Positions 36,804-45,447 of a stretch of DNA of 64,000 nucleotides are shown here, in pieces. Position 1 is the first letter of the stretch, and each line of letters starts with the position of its first letter. Source of the stretch: an uncultured Ectothiorhodospiraceae bacterium (GTDB lineage Bacteria > Pseudomonadota > Gammaproteobacteria > Nevskiales > Oceanococcaceae); the NCBI GenBank assembly GCA_937141935.1, contig CAKZQS010000004.1, forward strand, positions 124,001 to 188,000, written 5' to 3'. The position numbers and the translations under genes were made by a program. Below the pieces are notes generated by a model, which was not told the origin of the DNA, ran no database searches, and was given only the letters and a program-made list of their open reading frames with translations.

Positions 36804-39185
36804 CTAAAACGCCCAGCCGCCGCGCACGAAGATCTGCGTGTAGGCCCACTGCAGCACCGCGCCGCCCAGCGCCAGCAGCAGCACCGCACCGAGCGCCAGC
36901 CCGGCCAGCCGCGGCCGGCCGCGGGCCTGGGCCCAGGCCCGCAGCGCCAGTAGCGGCGCCGGCAGCAGCGGCCAGATCGGGAAGTCATAGCGCACGGTGC
37001 TGCGCCAGAAGGACTGGTTGTGCGACAGCGCCAGCAGCGCGAACAGCAGGCCCAGCAGCAGCCAGTCGCGGCGCCAGGCCAGCCAGGCCAGCAGCGGCAG
37101 CGCCAGCGCCAGCAGCGCAATCGGCGCGAGGTGGCGCTGGCTCCAGTCCACCCAGTCGGCCGGCGGCGGCAGGTGGGCCAGCCCGCCCCAGGCGCCGCGC
37201 AGCCCGTCGAGCAGGTGGCCCTCGGCCATCAAGAACTCCGACTGCACGGCCAGAAAGGCCAGCGGCGTGCCGGCCACCGCGTAATTGATCTGCAGCCACA
37301 GCGCGATGCCGGCGCCGGTGGCCAGCGCCTGCCAGCGCCCGGCCAGCAGCAGCAGCAAAAAGATCACGCCGCTGATGCGCAGCAAGGGGGCGGCGAACAG
37401 CAGGCCGAGCAGCAGCAACTGCTCGCCGCGCCCCAATGGCGCCGGCCGGCTCAGCAGCGCGATGACCTGCAGCGTCAGCCACAAGAACAGCGTGTCGGAA
37501 TAGGGCGCCAGCACGAAGTACAGCGCCGGAAAGCACAGCAAAAAGGGCCGCACCGGCGCCGGGTCCAGCCCGAAGCGGTCGCGATAGATGCCCTCCAGCG
37601 CGCGCATCGCGCCCAGCAGCGCGACCAGGTTCAGCAGCATCGCCACCCGCGCAAAGTCCAGCCCGCTCAGGCTGGACAAGGTGCCGACGAGCAGTGAATA
37701 CAGCGGCGGGAAGGCGATGGTGTGCGGCTGGGCGGCGTAGCCGGCCTCCCAGATCGAGCGATACCACAGCCCGTCCCAGCGATCCCAGTCGGCGAACCAG
37801 CCCGGCTCCGGCCCCAATCCCCAGCTCAGGCCAATGATGGCCGCGAGCCACAGGCCCATCAGCCACAACCGCCGCAGCGCCGGCTCCGCGAGGCCCCCGG
37901 GGGGTGTGGCCGCTGTCGCGGATGTTGCGGGTGTCGCCGGTGTTGCCGCCGGGGCCGGAATGGCTGTCGCGGACGCGGCGGGATCGGGCTGCGGCGCGCC
38001 CAGCAAGCGATGCCGGCCGCGGGCCAGCGCCAGCGCCCACAGCGGGTAGAACCAGATCAGGTGGTTGGCATGCACCTCGGTAAACAGCGCCGCAAAGGCC
38101 GTCAGCACCAGCAGGCCCTGCCAGAGCAGGGTGTGCGGCGTGGGCATGGTCGCGGGCGCGCGCAGCCACAGCACCGCCAGCAGCAGCAGCGGCAGCGCGC
38201 GCAGCGGCGCGTGCAGCGGTTCGGGCAGCAGCGGGTACAGGCTGGTCGAATCCGGGCCGATGCCGGCCCGCAGCAGGAACACGTTTTCGACCAGCGCGCG
38301 TGCGTCCCACAGCGCGAAGGCGAGGTAGGGGCTGGCGCCCAGCGCCAGGCCGACCAGTAGCCGCGGGGGGCAGCGCAGCCGCAGCAGCAGCGCGATAAAG
38401 ACAAAGGCCGGGGCAAACTTGGCGGCGAAGGCGGCGCCCAGCAGCAGGCCGCAGGCCAGCCAGTGCTGGCGCTGGTGCGCGACCAGTCCGGCCAGCAGCA
38501 GGGCCACCGGCAGGATGTCGCTGGCGCCTTGGTGCAGCAGCTCGAACCAGAAGCGCTCGGCGCCCAGCGCGATCAGCGCGGCGAAGGCGCAGGCCACGCC
38601 CCAATCCAGCCGCCCCTGTGGGCCGAGCGGGCCCGCGACCGGGCGCAGCAGCGCGGCCAGGGCCCACAGCGCCAGCCCCAGGGCCGCCAGGCTGGTCAGC
38701 TTGAAACCCAGTTCCGGCAGCCAGGCGCTGGCCGCGTAGGCCAGAAACATCAGCGGCCCGTAATGAAAGCCGCGGTGCTCGGGCGGCAGTTCGGCGCGCG
38801 GGTTGATCTGCGTCGATTGATAGGGGTTGCCGCCTTCCAGGAAGAACAGGCGGGCGGCGTTCTGCGTGGTGTAGCCCACGTCGACCCAGGGGCCGTGAAA
38901 GGCGTGCTCGGCGTAGGCCGCCAGCAGCGGCCGCAGCGTGGCTGCCAGCAGCGCCGCCAGCAGCAGCGCTTCCATCGCCAGCGCGGTCTGTGGCCGGGTG
39001 GGCAGCGGCCGCGCCTGGGCCCGCTGCAGCCAGGCCACCAGGCCGAGCAGGGTGGCGAAGGCCGCCGTCTTGACCAGCGGCTGGCCCCAGTCATAGCTGT
39101 GCAGCAGGCCATAGACCCACAGCACCAGGCCGGCGACGAGCAGGGGGGAGGCGAGCTGCGCCGCCGTGCCCGCCAGGCTGCGCAT
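36804..39185 (-). CDS. Fused double GT-C glycosyltransferase (GT87-like plus PIG-V-like)
   Basis: 793 aa, about twice the length of a single GT-C enzyme, with some 20 membrane segments. Residues 1-395 resemble DUF2029/GT87 polyprenyl-phosphate-dependent transferases: an early loop with GGNPYQSTQINP and HYGPLMFLAY, and KFAPAFVF in a later helix. A low-complexity Ala/Pro/Thr linker (396-432) joins a second module whose first loop is WDRWDGLWYRSIWEAGY (467-483), the PIG-V-type mannosyltransferase motif, followed by AFPPLYSLLV. Both predicted active loops keep Asp/Glu residues. It overlaps the uvrD stop by ATGA. Donor and acceptor are unknown; a lipid-linked sugar donor is likely. Confidence 0.82.
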   Translation of the reverse strand: MRSLAGTAAQLASPLLVAGLVLWVYGLLHSYDWGQPLVKTAAFATLLGLVAWLQRAQARPLPTRPQTALAMEALLLAALLAATLRPLLAAYAEHAFHGPWVDVGYTTQNAARLFFLEGGNPYQSTQINPRAELPPEHRGFHYGPLMFLAYAASAWLPELGFKLTSLAALGLALWALAALLRPVAGPLGPQGRLDWGVACAFAALIALGAERFWFELLHQGASDILPVALLLAGLVAHQRQHWLACGLLLGAAFAAKFAPAFVFIALLLRLRCPPRLLVGLALGASPYLAFALWDARALVENVFLLRAGIGPDSTSLYPLLPEPLHAPLRALPLLLLAVLWLRAPATMPTPHTLLWQGLLVLTAFAALFTEVHANHLIWFYPLWALALARGRHRLLGAPQPDPAASATAIPAPAATPATPATSATAATPPGGLAEPALRRLWLMGLWLAAIIGLSWGLGPEPGWFADWDRWDGLWYRSIWEAGYAAQPHTIAFPPLYSLLVGTLSSLSGLDFARVAMLLNLVALLGAMRALEGIYRDRFGLDPAPVRPFLLCFPALYFVLAPYSDTLFLWLTLQVIALLSRPAPLGRGEQLLLLGLLFAAPLLRISGVIFLLLLLAGRWQALATGAGIALWLQINYAVAGTPLAFLAVQSEFLMAEGHLLDGLRGAWGGLAHLPPPADWVDWSQRHLAPIALLALALPLLAWLAWRRDWLLLGLLFALLALSHNQSFWRSTVRYDFPIWPLLPAPLLALRAWAQARGRPRLAGLALGAVLLLALGGAVLQWAYTQIFVRGGWAF

Positions 39186-41407
39186 CAGCCCAGCGGGTCG
39201 AGCTTGGCCAGCGCGATCAGCAGCCACTTGGCGCCGGCATCGCGAAACTGCACATGCACGCGCGAGCGCGGCCCGTCACCGTCCAGCTCCAGCACCACGC
39301 CCTCGCCAAAGCGCGCGTGGCGCACGGCCATGCCCACCCGCAAACCGCCGCGGTCCTCGGCCAGCCGGCCGCCGCCCAGGCCGGGCCCGGAGTAGTCGCC
39401 GCCGCCGCGCGGTGCCGCGGGTGGCATGCGCGGCTGGCTGGGGCGCACCTCGCTCAGGTGCTCGCGCGGCAGTTCGCCCAGAAAGCGCGAGGGGTAGGCG
39501 CGCATCACGCTGCCGTGCAGCAGCCGCGATTCGGCATGGCACAGGTGCAGCTCCTGGCGGGCGCGGGTCATGCCCACATAGGCCAGGCGGCGCTCCTCCT
39601 CCAGCCCTTCCGGGTTCTCCGAGGCGCGCTGGTGCGGGAACAGGCCATCCTCCAGCCCCACCAGAAAGACCAGCGGAAACTCGAGCCCCTTGGCCGCATG
39701 CAGCGTCATCAGTTGCACGCAGTCCTCCCAGGCCTCGCCCTGGGCCTCGCCGGCTTCCAGCGCCGCGTGGGTCAAGAAGGCCGTCAGCGGCGGCAGCTCG
39801 GCCTCCTCGCCGGCGCGGTCGGCGATCTCGAAGCCGCGGGCCGCGTTGGAGAGTTCCTCCAGGTTCTCGCGCTTGGCCTCGCCGCGGTCGTTGCCGACGC
39901 GGCCGTGGTGGTCGATCAGGCCCGAGGCCTCGACCACATGCGCCACCGCCTCGTGCAGCGGCAGGTCGGCGATGGCCTGGCCCAGCTGCTCGATCAGCTG
40001 CAAGAAGCCCATCACCGCGCGGCCGGACTTGGCCGGCAGGCCATGCGCGGCCATGTGCCCGGCCGCTTCCCACAGGCTGACGCGGCGCTCGCGCGCGGCG
40101 GCGCGGATCTTGTCCAGCGTGCTGGCGCCAATGCCGCGGGTGGGCAGGTTGACGATGCGCTCGAAGGCGGTGTCGTCGGCGCGCAAGTCGATCAGGCGCA
40201 AATAGGCCAGCGCGTCCTTGATCTCGGCGCGCTCGAAGAAGCGCAGGCCGCCATACACCCGGTAGGGGATGCGCTCGCGCACCAGCCGCTCCTCGAACAG
40301 CCGCGACTGCGCGTTGGAGCGATACAGGATCGCGCAGTCAGCACGGCGCCCGCCCTCAGCCACATGCTGGGTGATGCGGCCGATGACGTACTCGACCTCC
40401 TCGTGGTCGTTATAGGCGGCAAAGAGCTGCACCGGCGTGCCTTCGCCGGCCTGGGTCCACAGCTCCTTGCCCAGCCGCGAGGCATTGCCGCGGATCAGGC
40501 CGTTGGCCGCGCCCAGGATGTTGCCGGTGGAGCGGTAGTTCTGCTCCAGGCGGATCAGCTCGGCGCCGGGGAAGTCGCGCTCGAAGCTGAGCATGTTGCC
40601 GACCTGGGCGCCACGAAAGCTGTAGATCGACTGGTCGTCGTCGCCCACCGCGAAGAGCTTGCCGCTGTCGCCGGCCAGCACCCGCAGCCAGGCGTACTGC
40701 AGCTTGTTGGTGTCCTGGAACTCGTCGACCAGCACATGGCCGAAGCGGCGGCGGTACTGGGCCTGAATCTCGGGGTCGTCGCGGCACAGCTCGTGCGCGC
40801 GCAGCAGCAGCTCGGCGAAGTCGACCACGCCGGCGCGCAGCCGCGCCTCCTCGTATTCGGCATAGATCGCGCGCAGCTCGCCGGCGGCGAAGTCGCCCTC
40901 GTCGTCCACATGCGCGGGGCGCAGGCCCTCTTCCTTGTTGCGGTTGATGTAGCCCACCACCGAACGCGGCGCGAAGGCGCCCTCGTCGCGGTTGGTGGCC
41001 TTGAGCAGGCGCTTGACGAAGCGCAGCTGGTCGTCGGCGTCGAGGATCTGGAAGGCCTGGGGCAGTCCGGCGGCCTCCCAGTGGCGGCGCAGCAGGCGGT
41101 GGGCGATGCCGTGGAAGGTGCCCACCCACATGCGCTCGGCCGCGCTGCCGATCAGCTGCGCCAGCCGCGCGCGCATCTCGGCCGCCGCCTTGTTGGTAAA
41201 GGTGACGGCCAGGATGCCCCAGGGCGAGACCTGCTCGACCTGCAGCAGCCAGGCGATGCGGTGCGTCAGCACGCGGGTCTTGCCGCTGCCGGCGCCGGCC
41301 AGCACCATGCGGTGCGCCAACGGCGCCGTGACCGCCTGCTCCTGCGCCTCGTTCAGGCCATCGAGTATCGGTGACAGGTCATCGCTGCCCAGTGCGGCGC
41401 GGCTCAT
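39185..41407 (-). CDS. uvrD: DNA helicase II (UvrD/PcrA family)
   Basis: 740 aa. Superfamily 1A helicase: Walker A AGAGSGKT at 37-44, TFTNKAAAEMR, DEFQDTN (Walker B), GDDDQSIYSFRGA, EQNYRST, LMTLHAAKGLEF and YVGMTRAR. The C-terminal KH-like module (VGMAVRHARFGEGVVLELDG) is the RNA-polymerase-binding Tudor-type fold of UvrD. Acts in nucleotide-excision and mismatch repair. Its ATG overlaps the TRAP-binding-protein stop and its stop overlaps the GT-C gene start, so it sits in the middle of an odd three-gene operon. Confidence 0.96.
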   Translation of the reverse strand: MSRAALGSDDLSPILDGLNEAQEQAVTAPLAHRMVLAGAGSGKTRVLTHRIAWLLQVEQVSPWGILAVTFTNKAAAEMRARLAQLIGSAAERMWVGTFHGIAHRLLRRHWEAAGLPQAFQILDADDQLRFVKRLLKATNRDEGAFAPRSVVGYINRNKEEGLRPAHVDDEGDFAAGELRAIYAEYEEARLRAGVVDFAELLLRAHELCRDDPEIQAQYRRRFGHVLVDEFQDTNKLQYAWLRVLAGDSGKLFAVGDDDQSIYSFRGAQVGNMLSFERDFPGAELIRLEQNYRSTGNILGAANGLIRGNASRLGKELWTQAGEGTPVQLFAAYNDHEEVEYVIGRITQHVAEGGRRADCAILYRSNAQSRLFEERLVRERIPYRVYGGLRFFERAEIKDALAYLRLIDLRADDTAFERIVNLPTRGIGASTLDKIRAAARERRVSLWEAAGHMAAHGLPAKSGRAVMGFLQLIEQLGQAIADLPLHEAVAHVVEASGLIDHHGRVGNDRGEAKRENLEELSNAARGFEIADRAGEEAELPPLTAFLTHAALEAGEAQGEAWEDCVQLMTLHAAKGLEFPLVFLVGLEDGLFPHQRASENPEGLEEERRLAYVGMTRARQELHLCHAESRLLHGSVMRAYPSRFLGELPREHLSEVRPSQPRMPPAAPRGGGDYSGPGLGGGRLAEDRGGLRVGMAVRHARFGEGVVLELDGDGPRSRVHVQFRDAGAKWLLIALAKLDPLG

Positions 41408-42531
41408 GCGCCCCCATCGGGTTGGCGGGTGCGCAGGAAATGCTCCTCCGCGAGGCGGGAATAGGGCAGCACCTGGTCGCGGAAGGCCTTGTAGGAGGCA
41501 TAAACCTTGGCCGCGAAGGTGTCGGCGGCGGCGAAGTCGGCCACCACCGTGGCCGCGGTGTCGCGCAGCGCCGTCAGCACGGCCTCCGGCCAGGCGTGCA
41601 GCGTCACGCCATGCTCGTTGACCAGCGTCTCCAGCGCCTGCTGGTTGCGGGCCACGTATTCGCTCTGCATGCGCAGGTTGGTCTGCGCGCAGGCGGCCTC
41701 GACGATGGCCTGCAGGTCGTCGGGCAGCGCGTCGAAGGCCTCCTTGTTGACGATGGCCTCCAGCGTCGGGCCGGGCTCGTGCCAGCCCGAGTAGTAATAG
41801 TGCTTGGCCGCCTTGTGCAGGCCGAAGGCGAGGTCGTTATAGGGGCCCACCCACTCGGTGGCGTCGATGGTGCCGGTGGACAGCGCGGTGAAGATCTCGC
41901 CGCCGGGAATATTGACGGTGGCCGCGCCCAGGCGCGCCAGCACCTCGCCGCCGAGGCCCGGCATGCGGATCTTCAGGCCCTTGAGGTCGTCCAGGCTGCG
42001 GATGGGCTGGCGGAACCAGCCGCCCATCTGCGTGCCGGTGTTGCCGGCCGCAAAAGGCACCAGGTTGAACTGGGCGTACAGCTCGCGCCACAGCGCGTTG
42101 CCGCCGCCAAATTCCAGCCAGGCGTTCTGCTCGGCGGCGGTGAAGCCGAAGGGCACACAGGTAAAGAAGGGGGCGGCCGGGGCCTTGCCCTTCCAGTAAT
42201 AGGCGGCGCCATGGCCCATCTGCGCGCTGCCGCGGGCCACCGCGTCGAAGACCTCCAGCGCCGGCACTCGTTCGCCGGCGCCGTAGAGCTTGACCGTCAG
42301 CCGGCCGGCGCTGAGTCGGCCAATCGACTCGGCCAGGTGCGCCGCGCCGCTGCCCAGGCCCGGAAAGTTGCGTGGCCAGGTGGTGTACATCGTCCACTGG
42401 ATGGGCTTGTCGGCCTTGGCCGGAGCGGGCTGGCCCGCGCTGCCGGCGGCGGCCGCGGGGGCGGCCTTTTCGCCGCAGGCGGCCAGCCCCAGGGTGCCGG
42501 CCGCAAGGCCGAGCATGTCGCGTCGTTTCAT
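41404..42531 (-). CDS. TRAP-type substrate-binding lipoprotein
   Basis: 375 aa. The signal has twin arginines (MKRRDMLGLAAGTLG) and a lipobox LAAC with C19, so it is probably a Tat-exported lipoprotein. The mature part fits the DctP/TRAP solute-receptor family: WTMYTTWPRNFPGLGSGA, FDAVARGSAQMGHGAAYYW, then GLKIRMPGLGGEVLARLGA and GEIFTALSTGTIDATEWVGPYND, typical of the branch that binds keto or carboxylic acids. No membrane subunits (DctQ, DctM) are nearby, so it is an orphan receptor. It leads the overlapping operon with uvrD and the GT-C gene. Confidence 0.9.
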   Translation of the reverse strand: MKRRDMLGLAAGTLGLAACGEKAAPAAAAGSAGQPAPAKADKPIQWTMYTTWPRNFPGLGSGAAHLAESIGRLSAGRLTVKLYGAGERVPALEVFDAVARGSAQMGHGAAYYWKGKAPAAPFFTCVPFGFTAAEQNAWLEFGGGNALWRELYAQFNLVPFAAGNTGTQMGGWFRQPIRSLDDLKGLKIRMPGLGGEVLARLGAATVNIPGGEIFTALSTGTIDATEWVGPYNDLAFGLHKAAKHYYYSGWHEPGPTLEAIVNKEAFDALPDDLQAIVEAACAQTNLRMQSEYVARNQQALETLVNEHGVTLHAWPEAVLTALRDTAATVVADFAAADTFAAKVYASYKAFRDQVLPYSRLAEEHFLRTRQPDGGA

Positions 42532-42578
42532 CGTGTGAGTTCGAGCCCGGATCAACGAGCGCCAAGCATACCCGGAGC

Positions 42579-42606
42579 AAAAAAAAACCCGGCGGGATGC
42601 GCCGGG
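42579..42606 (-). terminator. Intrinsic terminator, minus strand (candidate sRNA A)
   Basis: A 7-bp stem CCCGGCG/CGCCGGG (42588-42594 with 42600-42606), followed on the minus strand by nine T residues. No coding gene on that strand lies upstream within the gap, so it must end an RNA that starts here. Confidence 0.88.
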
Positions 42607-42780
42607 TTAATGCCATGCTAGGCTGGAGAACCTTGGGTGCCACACGACGGATCGTCCAGATCCCCTTCGTGCGGCGGAGCGTCCGAAGACGCCGCGAGTC
42701 GCCTCGCTATCGATACATTCCATGCTCGATGCAGACATCATGCCACGGGCAATCGTTCCGGCAATCCGCCTATGCCGACA
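42579..42780 (-). ncRNA. Candidate small RNA A (5' end approximate)
   Basis: A gene-free minus-strand stretch that ends in the terminator at 42579-42606. Just before the terminator is a block CCCAAGGTTCTCCAGCCT (about 42616-42640), shared almost exactly with candidate B; TTCTCC could pair with a Shine-Dalgarno sequence. Upstream are small perfect hairpins: GCGTC/GACGC with a TTCG loop (42679-42692) and GCGAG/CTCGC (42694-42707). A weak TTGCCG-N16-CATGAT promoter is possible further upstream. The 5' end is a guess. No known RNA family was recognised. Confidence 0.5.
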
Positions 42781-42829
42781 GTCACTGTAGGAATAGTCCT
42801 ACAAGGGCGTGCCGGCCCACGTTGCGGCC

Positions 42830-42853
42830 AAAAAAAACCCGGCTTGCGCCGGG
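42830..42853 (-). terminator. Intrinsic terminator, minus strand (candidate sRNA B)
   Basis: Stem CCCGGC/GCCGGG (42838-42843 with 42848-42853) around TTGC, followed on the minus strand by eight T residues. Near copy of the terminator 250 bp downstream of it. Confidence 0.88.
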
Positions 42854-42990
42854 TTTAAGTGCCTGAGAGGCTGGAGAACTTGGGTCCTGAAGGCCGGTGA
42901 AGGCGATCAGGTGAGAACCGTGTTGCCACAGGTGAACGGGGACATTCACCGTGGGGATATCCTCGCTCCGCCGCAGGGTGCGATCTGTCG
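42830..42990 (-). ncRNA. Candidate small RNA B (5' end approximate)
   Basis: A second gene-free minus-strand stretch ending in a terminator. It shares the block CCCAAGTTCTCCAGCCT (about 42873-42893) with candidate A, at the same distance from the terminator. Further upstream a strong hairpin pairs GGTGAA with TTCACC, extended by CCAC/GTGG, around a C-rich loop (TGTCCCCG), near 42925-42955. C-rich loops and a shared unpaired anti-Shine-Dalgarno-like block are typical of trans-acting sRNAs. It is divergent from dtd. 5' end uncertain. Confidence 0.5.
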
Positions 42991-43043
42991 CCTGCTGCCC
43001 ACAGCCCTTGTAGGAGATTGCCGATGACCGGGGTGAGACCGGC

Positions 43044-43481
43044 ATGAAGGTCGTGTTGCAACGCGTTGCCCAGGCCCGTGTGGACGTGGCCGGCGAGCTG
43101 GTGGGCCGCATCGGGCCTGGTTTGCTGCTGCTGGCGGGCTTTGCCCCCGGCGACGAGCCGGCCCAGGTGCGCGCCGCGGCGCAGCGGCTGCTGGCCTACC
43201 GCATCTTTCCCGACGAGCAGGGGCGCATGAACCGCGACGTGCGCCAGGCGGGCGGTGGCGTGCTGGCGGTGCCCAATTTCACGCTGGAGGCCGACACGCG
43301 GCGGGGCTTGCGGCCTAGTTTTGCCAGTGCGGCGCCCCCGGCGCAGGCACAGCCGCTATTTGAGGAGTTCTTGGCGGCGCTGCGCGCCTCGGGCCTGGAC
43401 GTGGCCAGCGGCCGCTTTGGCGCCGATATGCAGGTGCAGCTGGTTAACGATGGGCCGGTAACGCTGAGCTTTGCATTCTGA
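43044..43481 (+). CDS. dtd: D-aminoacyl-tRNA deacylase with altered active-site motif
   Basis: 145 aa. Family features are clear: [64 protein letters not shown] with the NxGPxT Gly-cisPro motif. The usual SQxTL catalytic motif reads PNFTL here (residues 77-81): Thr80 remains, while Ser77 is Pro and Gln78 is Asn. DTD removes D-amino acids and glycine from tRNA. The changed motif recalls the PQ form known in the animal relative ATD, so substrate choice could differ. It overlaps the convergent next gene by 38 bp. Confidence 0.92.
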   Translation: MKVVLQRVAQARVDVAGELVGRIGPGLLLLAGFAPGDEPAQVRAAAQRLLAYRIFPDEQGRMNRDVRQAGGGVLAVPNFTLEADTRRGLRPSFASAAPPAQAQPLFEEFLAALRASGLDVASGRFGADMQVQLVNDGPVTLSFAF

Positions 43482-44043
43482 AGCGGTGTACGCCGTGCCA
43501 GCGGGCCTCGCCGGCATCCAGCGAGCTGGCCGGCGCCCACATCGCGCGGTGGCCCTCGGGGGTCAGGATCACGCGGCACTCGCGCGTGCGCGCGGCCCAG
43601 CGGCGGCGCAGCAGCAGGGCGATCACGGCCTGGCCGTTCTCGCCCGGGAAATCCTGCGGCCGCAGCAGCGCGCCGGAACGCATGCGACGGGCGCGCATCG
43701 CGGCCAGCACGGCCTGCAGGTCCACCTCGCCGTCCTGGCGCGCCGGGCTGGCGGCCAAGCGGCACACCGGGCCCTGATCGCAGCGCGCGAAGCGGCCGGG
43801 GGCGTCGGGCACGGGGCGCACCGCGCCGGCGCGGTGCAGGCTTTGCAGCGTGCGCTGGGCATCCGCGCCCAGGCCCGCACGCACGTGCGCGGCGCGCAGG
43901 CTGGACAAGCTGGCCTCGGGGGCCTCGCCAAACAGGCGCTGCAACAGGGCGCGGGTGGGCGCGGGCAGGGCCGGGCTGGGGGGCGGATTGGGGGCCGCTG
44001 TGCGGGGCAGGCTGGACATGCGCCCGATCCTCGGTGCGGCCAT
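43444..44043 (-). CDS. Hypothetical protein, possible winged-helix
   Basis: Up to 199 aa; family not recognised. After a Pro/Ala-rich N-terminus, residues about 28-90 ([40 protein letters not shown]) look like a small helix-turn-helix or winged-helix fold, and a second helical region ([20 protein letters not shown]) may repeat it. It is the only credible gene in the interval 43482-44173, and the opposite strand is compositionally poor. The C-terminal 13 codons overlap dtd. A second in-frame ATG at 44019 may be the real start. Confidence 0.5.
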   Translation of the reverse strand: MAAPRIGRMSSLPRTAAPNPPPSPALPAPTRALLQRLFGEAPEASLSSLRAAHVRAGLGADAQRTLQSLHRAGAVRPVPDAPGRFARCDQGPVCRLAASPARQDGEVDLQAVLAAMRARRMRSGALLRPQDFPGENGQAVIALLLRRRWAARTRECRVILTPEGHRAMWAPASSLDAGEARWHGVHRFRMQSSALPAHR

Positions 44044-44173
44044 GTCAGCAAAGCGTCAAGGCGGCATGGGGCTGCCGCCGCAGAGCCGGTTCTCGATGAC
44101 GATTGCGGGTCAGCGATGTGACGGGCGCTGCGCGCAGCGGTATCCTTGGCGCCGGATTTCATCTCCCAGGCCC

Positions 44174-44767
44174 ATGTCGGCGCGCGAGGCGGCCGTTTCC
44201 CGCCACACCTCCGAAACGCAAATCGATGTTCGTGTCGGCCTCGACGGCCGTGGCGAACGCCGCATCGAAAGCGGCATTCCCTTTCTTGACCACATGCTGG
44301 ACCAGGTGGCCCGTCACGGGCTGATCGACCTGGACATCACGGCGCGTGGCGATCTGGAAATCGACGACCACCACACGGTTGAAGACCTGGGCATCACGCT
44401 CGGGCAAGCCTGTGCCAAGGCCTGGGGCGACAAGCGCGGGCTGACCCGCTATGGCGAGTCCACCGTGCCGCTCGACGAGGCGCTGAGCCGCGTCGTTATC
44501 GACCTGTCGGGTCGCCCGGGGCTGTTCTACCGCATCGACTGGCCGCGGGCGCGCATCGGCCGCTTTGACGTGGACCTGCTGCGCGAGTTCTTCCAGGGCT
44601 TCGTGAACCACGCCGCCGTCACGCTGCACATCGACATGCTGCAGGGGGCCAACGCCCACCACGTGGCCGAAACCGTGTTCAAGGCCTTTGGCCGCGCCCT
44701 GCGCCAGGCGATGACGCCGGATGCGCGCCAGGCCGACATCATCCCCTCCACCAAGGGTTCGCTCTAG
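44174..44767 (+). CDS. hisB: Imidazoleglycerol-phosphate dehydratase
   Basis: 197 aa, monofunctional (no N-terminal HisN phosphatase domain as in enterics and Xanthomonas). Motifs: the two metal-site repeats [13 protein letters not shown] with [11 protein letters not shown], and [17 protein letters not shown], plus the N-terminal [14 protein letters not shown]. Sixth step of histidine synthesis. It heads hisB-hisH-hisA-hisF-hisIE. ATG at 44174; the long in-frame upstream frame is not protein-like. Confidence 0.97.
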   Translation: MSAREAAVSRHTSETQIDVRVGLDGRGERRIESGIPFLDHMLDQVARHGLIDLDITARGDLEIDDHHTVEDLGITLGQACAKAWGDKRGLTRYGESTVPLDEALSRVVIDLSGRPGLFYRIDWPRARIGRFDVDLLREFFQGFVNHAAVTLHIDMLQGANAHHVAETVFKAFGRALRQAMTPDARQADIIPSTKGSL

Positions 44768-44796
44768 CCGCCCCAACCCATTGCAGTAGCGCAGAC

Positions 44797-45447
44797 ATGG
44801 CCACCATCGGAGTGATCGACTACGGCATGGGCAACCTGCACTCGCTGACGCGGGCGCTGGAGCGCGTGGCCCCCAGCCATCGCGTGGAGTTGTCCTACGA
44901 CCCCGACCGGCTGATCAAGGCGGACCGCCTGGTGCTGCCCGGCGTCGGCGGCGTGCGCCACTGCATGGCCGAGCTCGAGCGGCTGGAGCTGACCGATTTC
45001 GTGCGCGAGCAGCTGGGCGCGGTGCCGTTGATGGGCATCTGCCTGGGCATGCAGGTGCTGCTGGAGTACAGCGAGGAAAACAACGGCGTCGATGCGCTGG
45101 GCGTGTTCCCCGGGCGGGTCTGCCGCTTTCCCGACCCACCGCCGCTGTCGCCGGCGCAGGACTTCCGCCGCAAGGTTCCGCACATGGGCTGGAACCGCGT
45201 CGAGTTCACCCAGGACCACCCGCTGACCCGCAACATCGCGCAGGACAGCTGGTTCTACTTCGTGCACAGCTATTACGCCCGGCCGCAGTTCGAGGACCAC
45301 GTGCTGGGCACCACCGAATACGGCGAGCACTTTTGCAGCATGTTGCTGCGCGACAAGGTGTTCGCCACGCAGTTTCACCCGGAAAAAAGCGGCCGTAACG
45401 GGCTGCAAATGCTGGTCAATTTCGTGAACTGGGACGGAGACGTGTGA
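44797..45447 (+). CDS. hisH: Imidazole glycerol-phosphate synthase, glutaminase subunit
   Basis: 216 aa. Class-I glutaminase: nucleophile Cys in [12 protein letters not shown], His-Glu in [10 protein letters not shown], and the [10 protein letters not shown] region. Feeds ammonia to HisF. Its stop shares bases with the hisA start. Confidence 0.97.
   Translation: MATIGVIDYGMGNLHSLTRALERVAPSHRVELSYDPDRLIKADRLVLPGVGGVRHCMAELERLELTDFVREQLGAVPLMGICLGMQVLLEYSEENNGVDALGVFPGRVCRFPDPPPLSPAQDFRRKVPHMGWNRVEFTQDHPLTRNIAQDSWFYFVHSYYARPQFEDHVLGTTEYGEHFCSMLLRDKVFATQFHPEKSGRNGLQMLVNFVNWDGDV

Noticed and set aside
42579-42990. Known housekeeping RNAs (6S, RNase P, SRP RNA, tmRNA)
   Set aside because: None of their hallmark conserved sequences could be read in either strand of the gap.
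42782-43111. 109-codon minus-strand frame in the 42.6-43.1 kb gap
   Set aside because: It crosses a terminator hairpin and the start of dtd, has no ribosome binding site and no family likeness; RNA genes fit better.
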